From the NCBI RefSeq assembly GCF_014596565.1, contig NZ_NOIN01000002.1, positions 620,001-684,000 of the forward strand: a stretch of DNA of 64,000 bases, written 5' to 3'. This document shows positions 39,264 through 47,586 of this stretch, in pieces. The stretch is from Pseudomonas sp. PSB18. GTDB lineage: Bacteria > Pseudomonadota > Gammaproteobacteria > Pseudomonadales > Pseudomonadaceae. Position numbers and translations under genes: made by a program. Position 1 is the stretch's first letter; every line of letters starts with the position of its first letter. The notes beneath the pieces are model-generated. The model had not been told where the DNA came from. It ran no database searches and saw nothing but the letters and a program-made list of their open reading frames with translations.

Positions 39264-40213
39264 TGTGCAGCCTCCAGCTTAGCCAACACTTCATCACGCA
39301 GGTCCGGGGTCGCCATCGGGAAGCCCAGCTTGGCACGGGCCATCAGGTAGGCTTGCGCGACGGAACGCGCCAGGGTGCGCACACGCAGGATGTACTGCTG
39401 GCGCGCCGTCACGGAAATCGCCCGGCGTGCGTCCAGCAGGTTGAAGGTATGGGACGCCTTCAACACCATTTCATAGCTCGGCAACGGCAGCGGCTGGTCC
39501 AGCTCGATCAGGCGCTTGGCTTCGCTTTCATAGAAGTCGAACAGTTCGAACAGCTTGTCGACGTTGGCGTGTTCGAAGTTGTAGGTCGACTGTTCCACTT
39601 CGTTCTGGTGGAACACGTCGCCATAAGTCACTTTGCCGAACGGGCCGTCGGCCCACACCAGGTCGTAGACCGAATCCACGCCTTGCAGGTACATGGCTAG
39701 GCGTTCGAGGCCGTAGGTGATCTCGCCGGTGACCGGGTAGCACTCGATGCCGCCCGCTTGCTGGAAGTAAGTGAACTGAGTCACTTCCATGCCGTTGAGC
39801 CAGACTTCCCAGCCCAGGCCCCAGGCACCCAGGGTTGGCGATTCCCAGTTGTCTTCGACGAAGCGGATGTCATGCACCAGCGGGTCGAGGCCCACGCGCT
39901 TGAGGGAGCCCAGGTACAGTTCCTGGAAGTTTTCCGGGTTCGGCTTCAGGACCACCTGGAACTGGTAGTAGTGCTGCAGACGGTTCGGGTTTTCGCCGTA
40001 GCGGCCGTCAGTCGGGCGGCGGCTGGGCTGCACGTAGGCGGCGTTCCAGGTTTCCGGGCCGATGGCACGCAGAAACGTGGCAGTGTGGAAAGTGCCGGCG
40101 CCTACTTCCATATCGTAGGGCTGAAGTACCACGCAACCTTGCTCGGCCCAGTATTGCTGGAGGGCGAGGATCAAGTCTTGGAAGGTACGCACGGCTGGCG
40201 TAGGCTGGCTCAC
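39260..40213 (-). CDS. glyQ: glycine--tRNA ligase alpha subunit
   Basis: 317 aa class II synthetase catalytic subunit. Starts [20 protein letters not shown] and carries [20 protein letters not shown]. The start is GTG at 40213, set by AGGTGA 6 bp upstream. The open frame extends further upstream but overlaps the divergent tag gene and is not conserved. First gene of the glyQ-glyS-gmhB-plsC cluster, divergent from tag. Confidence 0.96.
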   Translation of the reverse strand: MSQPTPAVRTFQDLILALQQYWAEQGCVVLQPYDMEVGAGTFHTATFLRAIGPETWNAAYVQPSRRPTDGRYGENPNRLQHYYQFQVVLKPNPENFQELYLGSLKRVGLDPLVHDIRFVEDNWESPTLGAWGLGWEVWLNGMEVTQFTYFQQAGGIECYPVTGEITYGLERLAMYLQGVDSVYDLVWADGPFGKVTYGDVFHQNEVEQSTYNFEHANVDKLFELFDFYESEAKRLIELDQPLPLPSYEMVLKASHTFNLLDARRAISVTARQQYILRVRTLARSVAQAYLMARAKLGFPMATPDLRDEVLAKLEAAQ

Positions 40214-40294
40214 GAAATTCACCTGTTTCTTGGGCTGCGATTTAAAGAGCGGGAGTATACCCGATTCGTTCGTGCGCACGCCCCCTGGAGCCTT

Positions 40295-40852
40295 ATGCCA
40301 CGCTGCTTTTGGTGTTCCGAAGATCCGTTGTACATGGCCTATCACGATCAGGAGTGGGGGACGCCGCTGCGCGATGCGCAGGGTTTGTTCGAGTTGCTTT
40401 TGCTCGAAGGGTTCCAGGCCGGGCTGTCCTGGATCACCGTGTTGCGCAAACGCGCCCATTACCGCGAGGTGCTGTACAACTTCGACGTACAGCGGGTGGC
40501 GCAGATGAGCGATGCCGAAATCGAGGACCTGATGCAGGACCCCGGCATCATCCGCAACCGCCTCAAGCTCAAGGCTGCGCGCCGCAATGCCCAGGCCTGG
40601 CTGGCCCTGGAAGACCCGGTGGCGTTCCTCTGGTCGTTCGTCGGCGACAGACCCATCGTCAACCATTTCAAGGACCGCACCGAAGTACCGGCCATTACCC
40701 CCGAAGCCGTGCAGATGAGCAAAGGCCTGAAAAAGGCCGGCTTCACCTTCGTCGGCCCGACCATTTGCTACGCCTTCATGCAGGCCTCGGGCATGGTCAT
40801 GGACCACACCCAGGATTGCGACCGCTACGCCGAGCTGGCAAACGGCGGTTAG
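40295..40852 (+). CDS. tag: DNA-3-methyladenine glycosylase I
   Basis: 185 aa. Starts [20 protein letters not shown], with the Cys/His zinc ligands and substrate pocket of the Tag family, and [20 protein letters not shown]. It excises 3-methyladenine from alkylated DNA. CTGGAG lies 4 bp before the ATG at 40295. It is divergent from glyQ, with about 80 bp between the starts. Confidence 0.95.
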   Translation: MPRCFWCSEDPLYMAYHDQEWGTPLRDAQGLFELLLLEGFQAGLSWITVLRKRAHYREVLYNFDVQRVAQMSDAEIEDLMQDPGIIRNRLKLKAARRNAQAWLALEDPVAFLWSFVGDRPIVNHFKDRTEVPAITPEAVQMSKGLKKAGFTFVGPTICYAFMQASGMVMDHTQDCDRYAELANGG

Positions 40853-40895
40853 AATAGCCGGCTCGCGATACGGCCCATGAATTCAGGAGTGACCT

Positions 40896-41783
40896 GTGGA
40901 TAAGTTGAAAGGCGCCTTGCTGGTCGGCGCTCTGCGGTTGTTTGCGCTGCTGCCCTGGCGGGCAGTGCAGGCGGTGGGGTCGGCCATCGGCTGGCTGATG
41001 TGGAAACTGCCCAACCGCTCCCGCGACGTGGTGCGGATCAACCTCGCCAAGTGCTTTCCCGAGATGGACCCGGCCGAGCGCGAACGCCTGGTGGGCCAGA
41101 GCCTGAAGGACATCGGCAAATCCCTGACCGAAAGCGCCTGCGCCTGGATCTGGCCGGCGCAGCGCTCCATCGAACTGGTGCGTGAAGTCGAGGGCCTGGA
41201 AGTATTGAAGGAAGCCCTGGCGTCCGGCAAAGGCGTGGTGGGCATCACCAGCCACCTGGGCAACTGGGAAGTGCTCAACCACTTCTATTGCAGCCAGTGC
41301 AAACCGATCATTTTCTACCGCCCGCCGAAGCTCAAGGCGGTGGACGAACTGCTGCAAAAGCAGCGGGTGCAACTGGGCAACAAGGTCGCGGCGTCCACCA
41401 AGGAAGGCATCCTCAGCGTCATCAAGGAAGTGCGCAAGGGCGGCCAGGTGGGCATCCCCGCCGACCCGGAACCGGCCGAATCCGCCGGCATCTTCGTGCC
41501 CTTCTTCGCGACCCAGGCCCTGACCAGCAAGTTCGTCCCCAACATGCTCGCCGGCGGCAAGGCCGTCGGCGTCTTCCTCCACGCCCTGCGCCTGCCGGAT
41601 GGCTCCGGCTACAAAGTCATCCTCGAAGCCGCGCCAGAGGCCATGTACAGCACCGACACCGAAACCGCCTGCGCCGCCATGAGCCAGGTGGTGGAGCGTT
41701 ACGTGCGGGCGTACCCGAGCCAATACATGTGGAGCATGAAACGCTTCAAGAAACGCCCGCCAGGCGAGGCGCGGTGGTACTGA
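40896..41783 (+). CDS. htrB: HtrB/LpxL-type lipid A acyltransferase
   Basis: 295 aa. An N-terminal membrane-associated helix is followed by the catalytic H-x4-E motif in TSHLGNWEVLNHFYCSQC. Such enzymes add a secondary lauroyl-type chain to lipid A at the inner membrane. It matches the gene that follows tag in P. aeruginosa (PA0011). The start is GTG 40896 with AGGAG 6 bp upstream. The start codon lies within an exact DnaA box at 40895-40903, so DnaA binding could affect expression. Confidence 0.88.
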   Translation: MDKLKGALLVGALRLFALLPWRAVQAVGSAIGWLMWKLPNRSRDVVRINLAKCFPEMDPAERERLVGQSLKDIGKSLTESACAWIWPAQRSIELVREVEGLEVLKEALASGKGVVGITSHLGNWEVLNHFYCSQCKPIIFYRPPKLKAVDELLQKQRVQLGNKVAASTKEGILSVIKEVRKGGQVGIPADPEPAESAGIFVPFFATQALTSKFVPNMLAGGKAVGVFLHALRLPDGSGYKVILEAAPEAMYSTDTETACAAMSQVVERYVRAYPSQYMWSMKRFKKRPPGEARWY

Positions 41784-41867
41784 AGATCTGTTGCTTCATA
41801 TGAGCGGGGGATTTGTGGTGAATGCAGGATCTGTGAGCACCCAAGTCCCCTATGTGGGAGTACCTAT

Positions 41868-41912
41868 GTGGGAGCCGAGCTTGCTCGCGATAGCGCCCTG
41901 ACAGCCGCCACA
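41868..41912. repeat. single REP unit
   Basis: TATGTGGGAGCCGAGCTTGC near 41868 followed by TCGCGATAGCG is one REP palindrome of the same family as 7032-7127. A short direct duplication of TATGTGGGAG occurs just before it (41851-41875). It marks the left edge of the accessory stretch. Confidence 0.7.
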
Positions 41913-42007
41913 TAACTAACTGACCTCACCCCACGCCATCTCTCATCCTAAAGCTCGGTCCCTGGCTGTCGATAACCCGATGTATCCGCCAATCATGGAC
42001 CGATGAA

Positions 42008-42733
42008 ATGGAACTCTCCCTTAGCGCTGCCTCTATCGCACCCGCCAATATCCACCTCACCCGCTCCGATCAGAAGTTGGTCACCCAACCTCCAACGGGC
42101 TCCGTGAAGGAACTGGCAAGCGCTGGCCCAGCGGCCATCTACCATCCCAGTGAAGAAACTCAGACCGTGGAGCAACCGCTGGTGGCCATTACCACCTGGG
42201 TCGGTCGCTCCCAATCGCCGGATTTTCCTCGCTATGTCGCGATCACCGAGAGCGCGAAAAACACCTTGAAAACCTCCTTCGAGGCATTCCAGTCACAGCT
42301 GTCGGCGACCCACCCGGATTTGGCCAGCAAGAAATACGGCTTCACCGTCGAGGCCGATGGCAAGCTGAAAGTGCTCAACACCGCCGGTCAGCTCAGCACT
42401 TCGGAGACCCAGCGCCTCACCGATCTGCTCAATGAATCCACGGACTTGAAAGCCGCAGCCAGCGCCTTCCGCGATGCTTCCATCGACATGGTGGATGCCG
42501 ACTCGCCCTGGTCTGGCAGCTACCTGGGCCGCTACAACCTGACCAAGGAAAACTTCGCGAACACCATCGACCTGGCACCGCTGCTCAAGCGCCCCGGCTC
42601 GGTGCCGCCCCAGGAGTTTTCGGACGGGCTGTTTTTCAACCAACTGGCATACAAAGGCGAACTGGCGACCGAAGAGACGGAAGCCGCGATGCTTGAACGG
42701 CGTGCTGCGCAGCGATTTACCGCGCAGGCCTGA
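42008..42733 (+). CDS. conserved Pseudomonas protein of unknown function
   Basis: 241 aa. No signal peptide, membrane segment or known domain is recognised. The N-terminal 60 residues are rich in Ser, Thr, Ala and Pro and look disordered. The rest is probably helical, with the segment KYGFTVEADGKLKVLNTAGQ and later SPWSGSYLGRYNLTKENFAN, patterns I associate with conserved unknown Pseudomonas proteins. The ATG lies 6 bp after GATGAA with no strong ribosome binding site. It stands alone, flanked by REP elements, which suggests an accessory gene. Confidence 0.6.
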   Translation: MELSLSAASIAPANIHLTRSDQKLVTQPPTGSVKELASAGPAAIYHPSEETQTVEQPLVAITTWVGRSQSPDFPRYVAITESAKNTLKTSFEAFQSQLSATHPDLASKKYGFTVEADGKLKVLNTAGQLSTSETQRLTDLLNESTDLKAAASAFRDASIDMVDADSPWSGSYLGRYNLTKENFANTIDLAPLLKRPGSVPPQEFSDGLFFNQLAYKGELATEETEAAMLERRAAQRFTAQA

Positions 42734-42840
42734 TAAGCAGCGCCGCAAGTTCCCTGGCGAGCGCTTCTCTATCGGGCGGGGACAGGCAGCTCCCACAGGC
42801 GATCTATAGCGAACACAAAAATCTGTGAGCGCTTGAAAAC

Positions 42841-42872
42841 CCATGTGGGAGCGAGCCTGCTCGCGATGGATG
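42841..42872. repeat. single REP unit
   Basis: CCATGTGGGAGCGAGCCTGC at 42841 followed by TCGCGATGGATG is another copy of the REP unit, about 110 bp after the unknown gene. The rest of the 526-bp gap up to 43259 is the structured region described at 43040-43259, with 42873-43039 showing nothing identifiable. Confidence 0.75.
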
Positions 42873-43039
42873 CTCAGCAAAAACAGCGCTACAACGCCGA
42901 ATTCCAGTCCTCCCAGCCGCTTTGTTTATTTCTTCGTCGTTAATCTTCCACCCACCCACTCATCCTTGCGCCTTTGCCTACAACTACGCCAGAATCCGCC
43001 CGCTTGTGCGCCTTGCCCCCGGGTTCTATCGTCTTCCTG

Positions 43040-43259
43040 CCACTGCTCATCAGTGGTCGGGTTTAGTAGCCCGTGGTTTCCCGCAAGATGCATGAGCTCC
43101 ATTCAGGCAGGTATTTCCATCCCTGTTCTTGATGGTGGCTGTGCGCAGGGCGCTTCGGCGCGCCGGCAATGCTGGAATCCCCGGTCTACTAACCTGCGTA
43201 CAGCCGCCACCCTTCTTTTAGTAGGGAAGAGGTCGCGGCCTCACTGAGGATTCCAGCTT
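43040..43259 (+). ncRNA. structured leader of the DUF6124-type gene (candidate cis-regulatory RNA)
   Basis: Several stems can be drawn. CCACTG/CAGTGG at 43040-43056 and CGGG/CCCG closing a TTTAGTAG loop at 43058-43073. A long imperfect stem pairs 43134-43149 with 43192-43210 and encloses a GCGC-TTCG-GCGC tetraloop hairpin at 43150-43161. A 10-bp perfect pair GCTGGAATCC (43171-43180) / GGATTCCAGC (43248-43257) covers part of the TGAGGA ribosome binding site and all but two bases of the spacer before the ATG. The TTAGTAG heptamer occurs three times, once inverted. Function is inferred. Confidence 0.5.
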
Positions 43260-43616
43260 ATGTTCAAAGTAACTCCAAACCCTCCGGAAACGGAGCAAGC
43301 CTCCCCGCGCACAAAATCCAGGACCAAAAAGCTCGAAGAAGCCGCAGAGCGCGCCCTGGATTTCTATCTCTCACCCAAAGAGACGAAACCCGACGATCCC
43401 CAGCCGGGCCAGATATTCACAATCGTAAAAGACATCGACAACGAATCCCTGCTCGCCAACCTCACCGAAACCCTGGCCTCGGCTGACGCCATGGTCAACG
43501 ACCTCGCCTTCGAACTGGAAGGTTCACGCCGTCATGTGGCGCTCGGTATTCAGCAACTGATCGAGCTGGGTTCGTTGCTGGCGAATCGGGTGCTGGATAA
43601 CGTTGAGGCGCGATAG
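43260..43616 (+). CDS. DUF6124-like small protein
   Basis: 118 aa. A charged N-terminus (TKSRTKKLEEAAERALDFYL) is followed by a helical region with DNESLLANLTETLASADAMV and HVALGIQQLIELGSLLANRV. I recognise this as the small-protein family common in Pseudomonas under the label DUF6124/DUF3077, function unknown. There is no signal peptide. The ribosome binding site TGAGGA can be masked by an upstream complementary segment. A hairpin terminator follows at 43647-43670. Confidence 0.75.
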   Translation: MFKVTPNPPETEQASPRTKSRTKKLEEAAERALDFYLSPKETKPDDPQPGQIFTIVKDIDNESLLANLTETLASADAMVNDLAFELEGSRRHVALGIQQLIELGSLLANRVLDNVEAR

Positions 43617-43646
43617 CAGGTAAATATTCGCGCAATCAATAAAGCG

Positions 43647-43670
43647 AACCCGATACCGCATGTCGGGTTT
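43647..43670 (+). terminator. terminator after the DUF6124-like gene
   Basis: AACCCGA / TCGGGTT form a 7-bp stem with a 9-nt loop, followed by TTT, 31 bp past the stop codon. The downstream SDR gene therefore has its own promoter. Confidence 0.6.
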
Positions 43671-43782
43671 GCATCACTTTGCTGGATTGTCGCTATCTTC
43701 AATCGTTGTACGAAGAATTCGTAAATATCGCCTCGCCAAATATCGCACAGCCCCTGGTCCATTAACTCAAGGAGTCCCTCCC

Positions 43783-44571
43783 ATGAAAATCGACTTCACC
43801 GGCCGTCACGTCCTAGTCACCGGTTCCACCAGCGGCATCGGTTTTGCCACCGCCAAAGGCTTCCTCGCAGCCGGGGCCAATGTGGTCCTCAACGGACGCA
43901 GCGAGAGCAGTGTGCAGGACGCATTGCAGCGCTTGGGCGCTCTTGCTTCCAAAGCCGAAGGTTTTGTGGGCGACCTCAGCAACGCATCAGGCTGCCAGGC
44001 CTTGGTCGCCAAGTACCCGCGTTTTGATGTGGTCATCAACAACCTGGGCATCTTCAAGCTGGAAGATTTCTTCGACACGCCAGACAGCGAATGGCAACGC
44101 TTCTTCGAAACCAATGTGATGTCCGGCGTGCGTGTGTCCAGGGCTTATGCGCAGGGCATGGTCGAGCGTGGTTGGGGGCGGATTGTGTTTGTCTCGTCGG
44201 AGTCTGGCGTGAATATTCCTGCCGACATGATCCACTACGGTTTCACCAAGACCGCCCAACTCTCCATTGCCCGCGGCCTGGCCAAGCGCCTTGCCGGCAC
44301 GGGCGTTACGGTGAACTCGGTGCTGCCTGGGCCGACGCTGTCCGAAGGTGTTGCCCAAATGCTCCAGGCCGATGTCGAACGCACCGGCGAAAGCCTGGAA
44401 AAGGTGGCGGCGGATTTCGTCAACGAGCACCGTAGCACCTCGATCATCCAGCGCGCGGCACGGGTCGAGGAAGTCGCCAACATGATCATCTATGCCAGCT
44501 CGGAGCAGGCCTCGGCGACCACGGGGGCGGCGCTGCGTGTCGATGGGGGTGTGGTGGATAGCATCGTTTAG
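43783..44571 (+). CDS. SDR-family oxidoreductase
   Basis: 262 aa short-chain dehydrogenase. The cofactor motif is TGSTSGIGFATAKGFLAAGA near the N-terminus, NNLGIF follows strand 4, and the catalytic Ser and Tyr-x3-Lys are in SSESGV and YGFTK. The C-terminus has the DGGVVDSIV ending. Substrate unknown. AAGGAG lies 8 bp before the ATG at 43783, which fixes the start although the frame is open further upstream. Confidence 0.9.
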   Translation: MKIDFTGRHVLVTGSTSGIGFATAKGFLAAGANVVLNGRSESSVQDALQRLGALASKAEGFVGDLSNASGCQALVAKYPRFDVVINNLGIFKLEDFFDTPDSEWQRFFETNVMSGVRVSRAYAQGMVERGWGRIVFVSSESGVNIPADMIHYGFTKTAQLSIARGLAKRLAGTGVTVNSVLPGPTLSEGVAQMLQADVERTGESLEKVAADFVNEHRSTSIIQRAARVEEVANMIIYASSEQASATTGAALRVDGGVVDSIV

Positions 44572-44602
44572 CAGGGGCATCGACATTCCGAGCCTACAAA
44601 AA

Positions 44603-44628
44603 CGGGGCTGCATTCATATGCGGCCCCG
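44603..44628 (+). terminator. hairpin after the SDR gene
   Basis: CGGGGCTGCA / TGCGGCCCCG pair over ten positions, with one G-T wobble and a 6-nt loop, 31 bp past the SDR stop. No long T run follows. A degenerate REP-like palindrome (GAGCGGGAGCAAGCTCCCTC) lies downstream at about 44674-44693, between the convergent SDR and GGDEF genes. Confidence 0.55.
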
Positions 44629-44741
44629 CTTGGTTTGATTCATGTGACGAAGGTGCTACTTCCACGCCGCCGAGCGGGAGCAAGCTCCCTCGCCATGGGA
44701 TCGGGGATGTCTTTCGGTTCCTGCGCCGGGCAAATCCACCC

Positions 44742-45869
44742 CTACTGCGCCACCGCCACCTGATTGCGCCCCAGCGCCTTCGCCCGATACAGCGCCTTAT
44801 CCGCGTTATTCATCAAGCTATGCAGATCCTTATGCCCAGACTCCGTCGACGCGACGCCGAGGCTGGCCGTTATCCCGTGGACGGGGTCGATCATCAACCC
44901 GCCAATGGTCTGGATCAGTTCCTCTGCAATCTTGATGGCGACCTCGATGGAAGTGTCCGGAAGCAAAATCGCGAACTCTTCTCCGCCCAGTCGACCGTGA
45001 ATGTCTGTCGCACGAAAGGACGAGCTGATGACCACACCCATCTGGCGCAACACCTGATCCCCGACCTGATGGCCGTAGGTGTCGTTGATCTGCTTGAAAT
45101 GGTCCATGTCCAGCATCACCGCACATAACCCCAGCCGGTTGGTTTTACAGTCGTTGTAGAGCCGTTGGGCATGCTCGAAGAAAGCCCGTCGGCTTTTCAG
45201 GCCGGTCAGTTCATCGGTTTGGGCGGCGCGGGTTGAAATGCTGTTCGCCTGCTCCATCTCACGGGTCAATCGAAAAGCGGTTTCCAGTGCCTGGGACATT
45301 TTGTGTGTAGCGCGGGCGGCAAATGCCGCGAACACCACAATCGAAAGCGCCATGCCGACTTGGATCGGAAAGGGTTGAAACAGCAGCCAGGCGGTGCATG
45401 GCAACAGAACCAGGCCAATGGAGACGAGCGTCATATCGCGGTAGGCGGAGTAGCAGGACACCGCGCTGACGGACATGCCGACCGTAAAGAGCATGACCAA
45501 TGCCTGCGCCAAGAGATCATCTGCCGGCATGACCGCCAAAGCGCCTCCTCCCCAGATGCTGGCAGACAGCACGAGCGTGATCCAGTATTTGCGTTCCCAG
45601 TGTTGAGGTGTGCGTTTGCTTTCGTCGCTGCGGACATAGGCAATGAACAACGAGACGCGCAACAGCGTCGACCCGGTCAGGATGGCCAGCCACCAGAAGA
45701 TAACGCTGTGTTCAAAGCGATCCCAGCACAGCCAACACAGCATGATGGCCGCGAGGTAACTGCCAAAAACCGCGGAAACCGATTGGCGAAAAAGTTGCTG
45801 TAACCGGTCAGTTCGCACCTGCTCGGCGATGAACAACCCCTGGTCATCCCGAGATCCTAGGCAACCCAT
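44742..45869 (-). CDS. membrane GGDEF diguanylate cyclase
   Basis: 375 aa. About six hydrophobic segments occupy the first 210 residues, followed by a short coiled region and a GGDEF domain with active motif GRLGGEEFAILLP. The inhibitory I-site RxxD is present five residues earlier (RATD). It should make cyclic-di-GMP from two GTP with product feedback. The start is ATG 45869: AGGTGGA lies about 6 bp upstream. A longer open frame starting at a TTG has no such site. Signal for the membrane domain unknown. Confidence 0.85.
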   Translation of the reverse strand: MGCLGSRDDQGLFIAEQVRTDRLQQLFRQSVSAVFGSYLAAIMLCWLCWDRFEHSVIFWWLAILTGSTLLRVSLFIAYVRSDESKRTPQHWERKYWITLVLSASIWGGGALAVMPADDLLAQALVMLFTVGMSVSAVSCYSAYRDMTLVSIGLVLLPCTAWLLFQPFPIQVGMALSIVVFAAFAARATHKMSQALETAFRLTREMEQANSISTRAAQTDELTGLKSRRAFFEHAQRLYNDCKTNRLGLCAVMLDMDHFKQINDTYGHQVGDQVLRQMGVVISSSFRATDIHGRLGGEEFAILLPDTSIEVAIKIAEELIQTIGGLMIDPVHGITASLGVASTESGHKDLHSLMNNADKALYRAKALGRNQVAVAQ

Positions 45870-46069
45870 ATGATCCACCTGATCGTGACGCAACTTAAAA
45901 AAACGATTGTGGCACCTTGCCAGCAACGCAAACAACCGAATTACGCCCAGTGTAGGGCCCTTGAAGCATTACCCTGCCCTCGAACGCACTCTAGGCATGG
46001 CAAAAACCTCGGCATTCTCGGTGGTCGGCAAAATGTTGCCCTGATCCTGCAGCGTTTTTGCGACGGCAA

Positions 46070-46633
46070 TCAGGTTGGAATCAGCCCCGCCTCCTGATAG
46101 CTCGATATCAGGTCGTCGAACAGGCCGATATCCCCCCGGGTCCGCGCAATCAACTGAGCGCCCGCTATGGCTGTGTAGATGGCAAGAGCTCGACGCTCGC
46201 TGGTTGGCGTGTCGCCTGTCCCGAGATCGGCCAGTACCTGGGCCAGCCACTTCACGTTAACGTCTGCAAACGCCTTGACCTCTCGCATCACTTCTTCGGG
46301 CAGGTCCTCGGATTCGGCTGCCATGAAGCTGGACAGGCAGAGCCTGTTACCGTTCTGAAGAGACGTGCGAAAAATGGAGGGGTAGAGCTGCAGGCACCGA
46401 TTCGGATCGGCATTGGTGGCGCGGATCTCTTCAAGCGCCCGCTGCACATCCTGCCAGTAGCGTTCAGCGACCGCAGCGCCCAGGCCGGCCTTGCTGGGGA
46501 AGTGGTAGTAGATGCTCGCATTCTTGATGCCGACTTCTTCGGCAATGCTGCGGAAATTGATACCGCTGTAACCGTGCAGCTGGGCGGCGGATTTGGCCGC
46601 CGCCAATATGGCTTCTCGAGCATTTTCGTTCAC
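46070..46633 (-). CDS. TetR-family transcriptional regulator
   Basis: 187 aa. N-terminal TetR HTH (YSGINFRSIAEEVGIKNASI, YYHFPSKAGLGAAVAERYW) and a helical ligand domain. The start is taken as GTG 46633, with AGGTGG about 6 bp upstream; an in-frame ATG at 46648 is the alternative. It is divergent from a glutathione transferase gene, and two near-identical 20-bp palindromes lie between them, so it probably represses that gene and itself. Confidence 0.88.
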   Translation of the reverse strand: MNENAREAILAAAKSAAQLHGYSGINFRSIAEEVGIKNASIYYHFPSKAGLGAAVAERYWQDVQRALEEIRATNADPNRCLQLYPSIFRTSLQNGNRLCLSSFMAAESEDLPEEVMREVKAFADVNVKWLAQVLADLGTGDTPTSERRALAIYTAIAGAQLIARTRGDIGLFDDLISSYQEAGLIPT

Positions 46634-46696
46634 GTTGCCACCTCGCATCGAGACTCAAGTTCGTTAGTTGCGAGGGATTCTACGCGCAGATCCGCT

Positions 46697-46716
46697 TACC
46701 TGCCAATTGTCAGGTA
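46697..46716. promoter_or_regulatory. probable TetR-family operator 1
   Basis: TACCTGCCAATTGTCAGGTA is a 20-bp inverted repeat with 6-bp perfect outer arms, in the gap between the divergent TetR and GST genes. It matches the second copy at 46752-46771 under the consensus TRCCTRCCAAYTGWCAGGYA. Confidence 0.75.
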
Positions 46717-46751
46717 GGGGATTGACGACGTAGAAAGTTCGGTTCAGTCTT

Positions 46752-46771
46752 TGCCTACCAACTGACAGGCA
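46752..46771. promoter_or_regulatory. probable TetR-family operator 2
   Basis: TGCCTACCAACTGACAGGCA is a 20-bp inverted repeat ending next to the AGGGA ribosome binding site of the GST gene, 11 bp before its ATG. It is the second copy of the 46697-46716 element, 55 bp away centre to centre. Confidence 0.75.
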
Positions 46772-46782
46772 GGGAATAAATC

Positions 46783-47481
46783 ATGACTTTTCCACAGCAA
46801 CGCAGTGACGCATCGCCAACGACTTCCAAGCTGAAAATCTACGATTGGTTCAATGGCCCTTATCCCGCCCGAGTGCGCATCGCACTGGCGGAAAAGGGCT
46901 TGCTGCCAAACGTCGAGTTCGTGTCGGTCAATCTCTGGACGGGCGAGCACAAGAAACCCGAGTTCCTGGCCATCAATTACTCCGGGACACTGCCCGTGCT
47001 GGAACTGAGCGATGGGACGCGGATCGCAGAGTGCACGGCGATTACCCAATACCTGGATAGCCTGGACGGCCATCCGACGTTGACGGGCGAAACGCCTGTT
47101 GAAAAAGGCATCATTCATATGATGACCAAGCGTGCCGAAATCGAGTTTCTCGATGCCGTCAGCACGTACTTCCACCATGCCACGCCGGGCCTCGGCCCAG
47201 AGGTCGAGCTATACCAGAATGCTGAATGGGGCGGCCGGATGCGTGACAAGGCGATCCGGGGCATGCGTTATTTCGACAACCTTCTCAAAGACCAGCCCTT
47301 CGTGGCGGGCGACAAGTTTTCGATGGCCGATATTGCGGTACTGGGCGGCATGATCTTCGCCTCGCTGGTGCAGCTCCCGGTGCCTGAAGAGTGCGTGGCG
47401 CTTCGAGCATGGCACGCCAGGATGCAGGAGCGCTCCAGCGTCCAGGCATGGCGTGCCATGGTCGAGCGTGGCGCTGTGTAG
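46783..47481 (+). CDS. glutathione S-transferase family protein
   Basis: 232 aa. N-terminal thioredoxin-fold domain (YDWFNGPYPARVRIALAEKG; the TLPVLELSDG and ECTAITQYLD glutathione-site segments) and an all-helical C-terminal domain (FVAGDKFSMADIAVLGGMIF). Likely a cytosolic detoxification enzyme. The usual catalytic Ser/Cys at the start of helix 1 is not obvious. Controlled in all likelihood by the divergent TetR gene. AGGGA lies 7 bp before the ATG. Confidence 0.88.
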   Translation: MTFPQQRSDASPTTSKLKIYDWFNGPYPARVRIALAEKGLLPNVEFVSVNLWTGEHKKPEFLAINYSGTLPVLELSDGTRIAECTAITQYLDSLDGHPTLTGETPVEKGIIHMMTKRAEIEFLDAVSTYFHHATPGLGPEVELYQNAEWGGRMRDKAIRGMRYFDNLLKDQPFVAGDKFSMADIAVLGGMIFASLVQLPVPEECVALRAWHARMQERSSVQAWRAMVERGAV

Positions 47482-47510
47482 CGTTGAGCCGTGATAGCAG
47501 GTGAACCGCC

Positions 47511-47547
47511 AAAGAAAAACCCGACGCTTTACGTCGGGTTTTTCTTT
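47511..47547. terminator. bidirectional terminator between convergent genes
   Basis: A 16-bp perfect stem: AAAGAAAAACCCGACG (47511-47526), 5-nt loop, CGTCGGGTTTTTCTTT (47532-47547). It serves the GST gene on the plus strand and the LprI-like gene on the minus strand. Confidence 0.93.
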
Positions 47548-47586
47548 GGGTACGACTGCAAGCCCGATGTGCTCGTGGTTTACGGG

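Noticed and set aside
36867..39350. 827-codon open frame antisense to glyS
   Set aside because: Again a shadow frame opposite a strongly conserved gene.
40214..40807. Long N-terminal extension of glyQ over tag
   Set aside because: A well-placed AGGTGA fixes the GTG at 40213, and the extension is antisense to the conserved tag gene.
43660..43782. 41-residue extension of the SDR protein
   Set aside because: AAGGAG sits 8 bp before the ATG at 43783 and the extension overlaps the upstream terminator.
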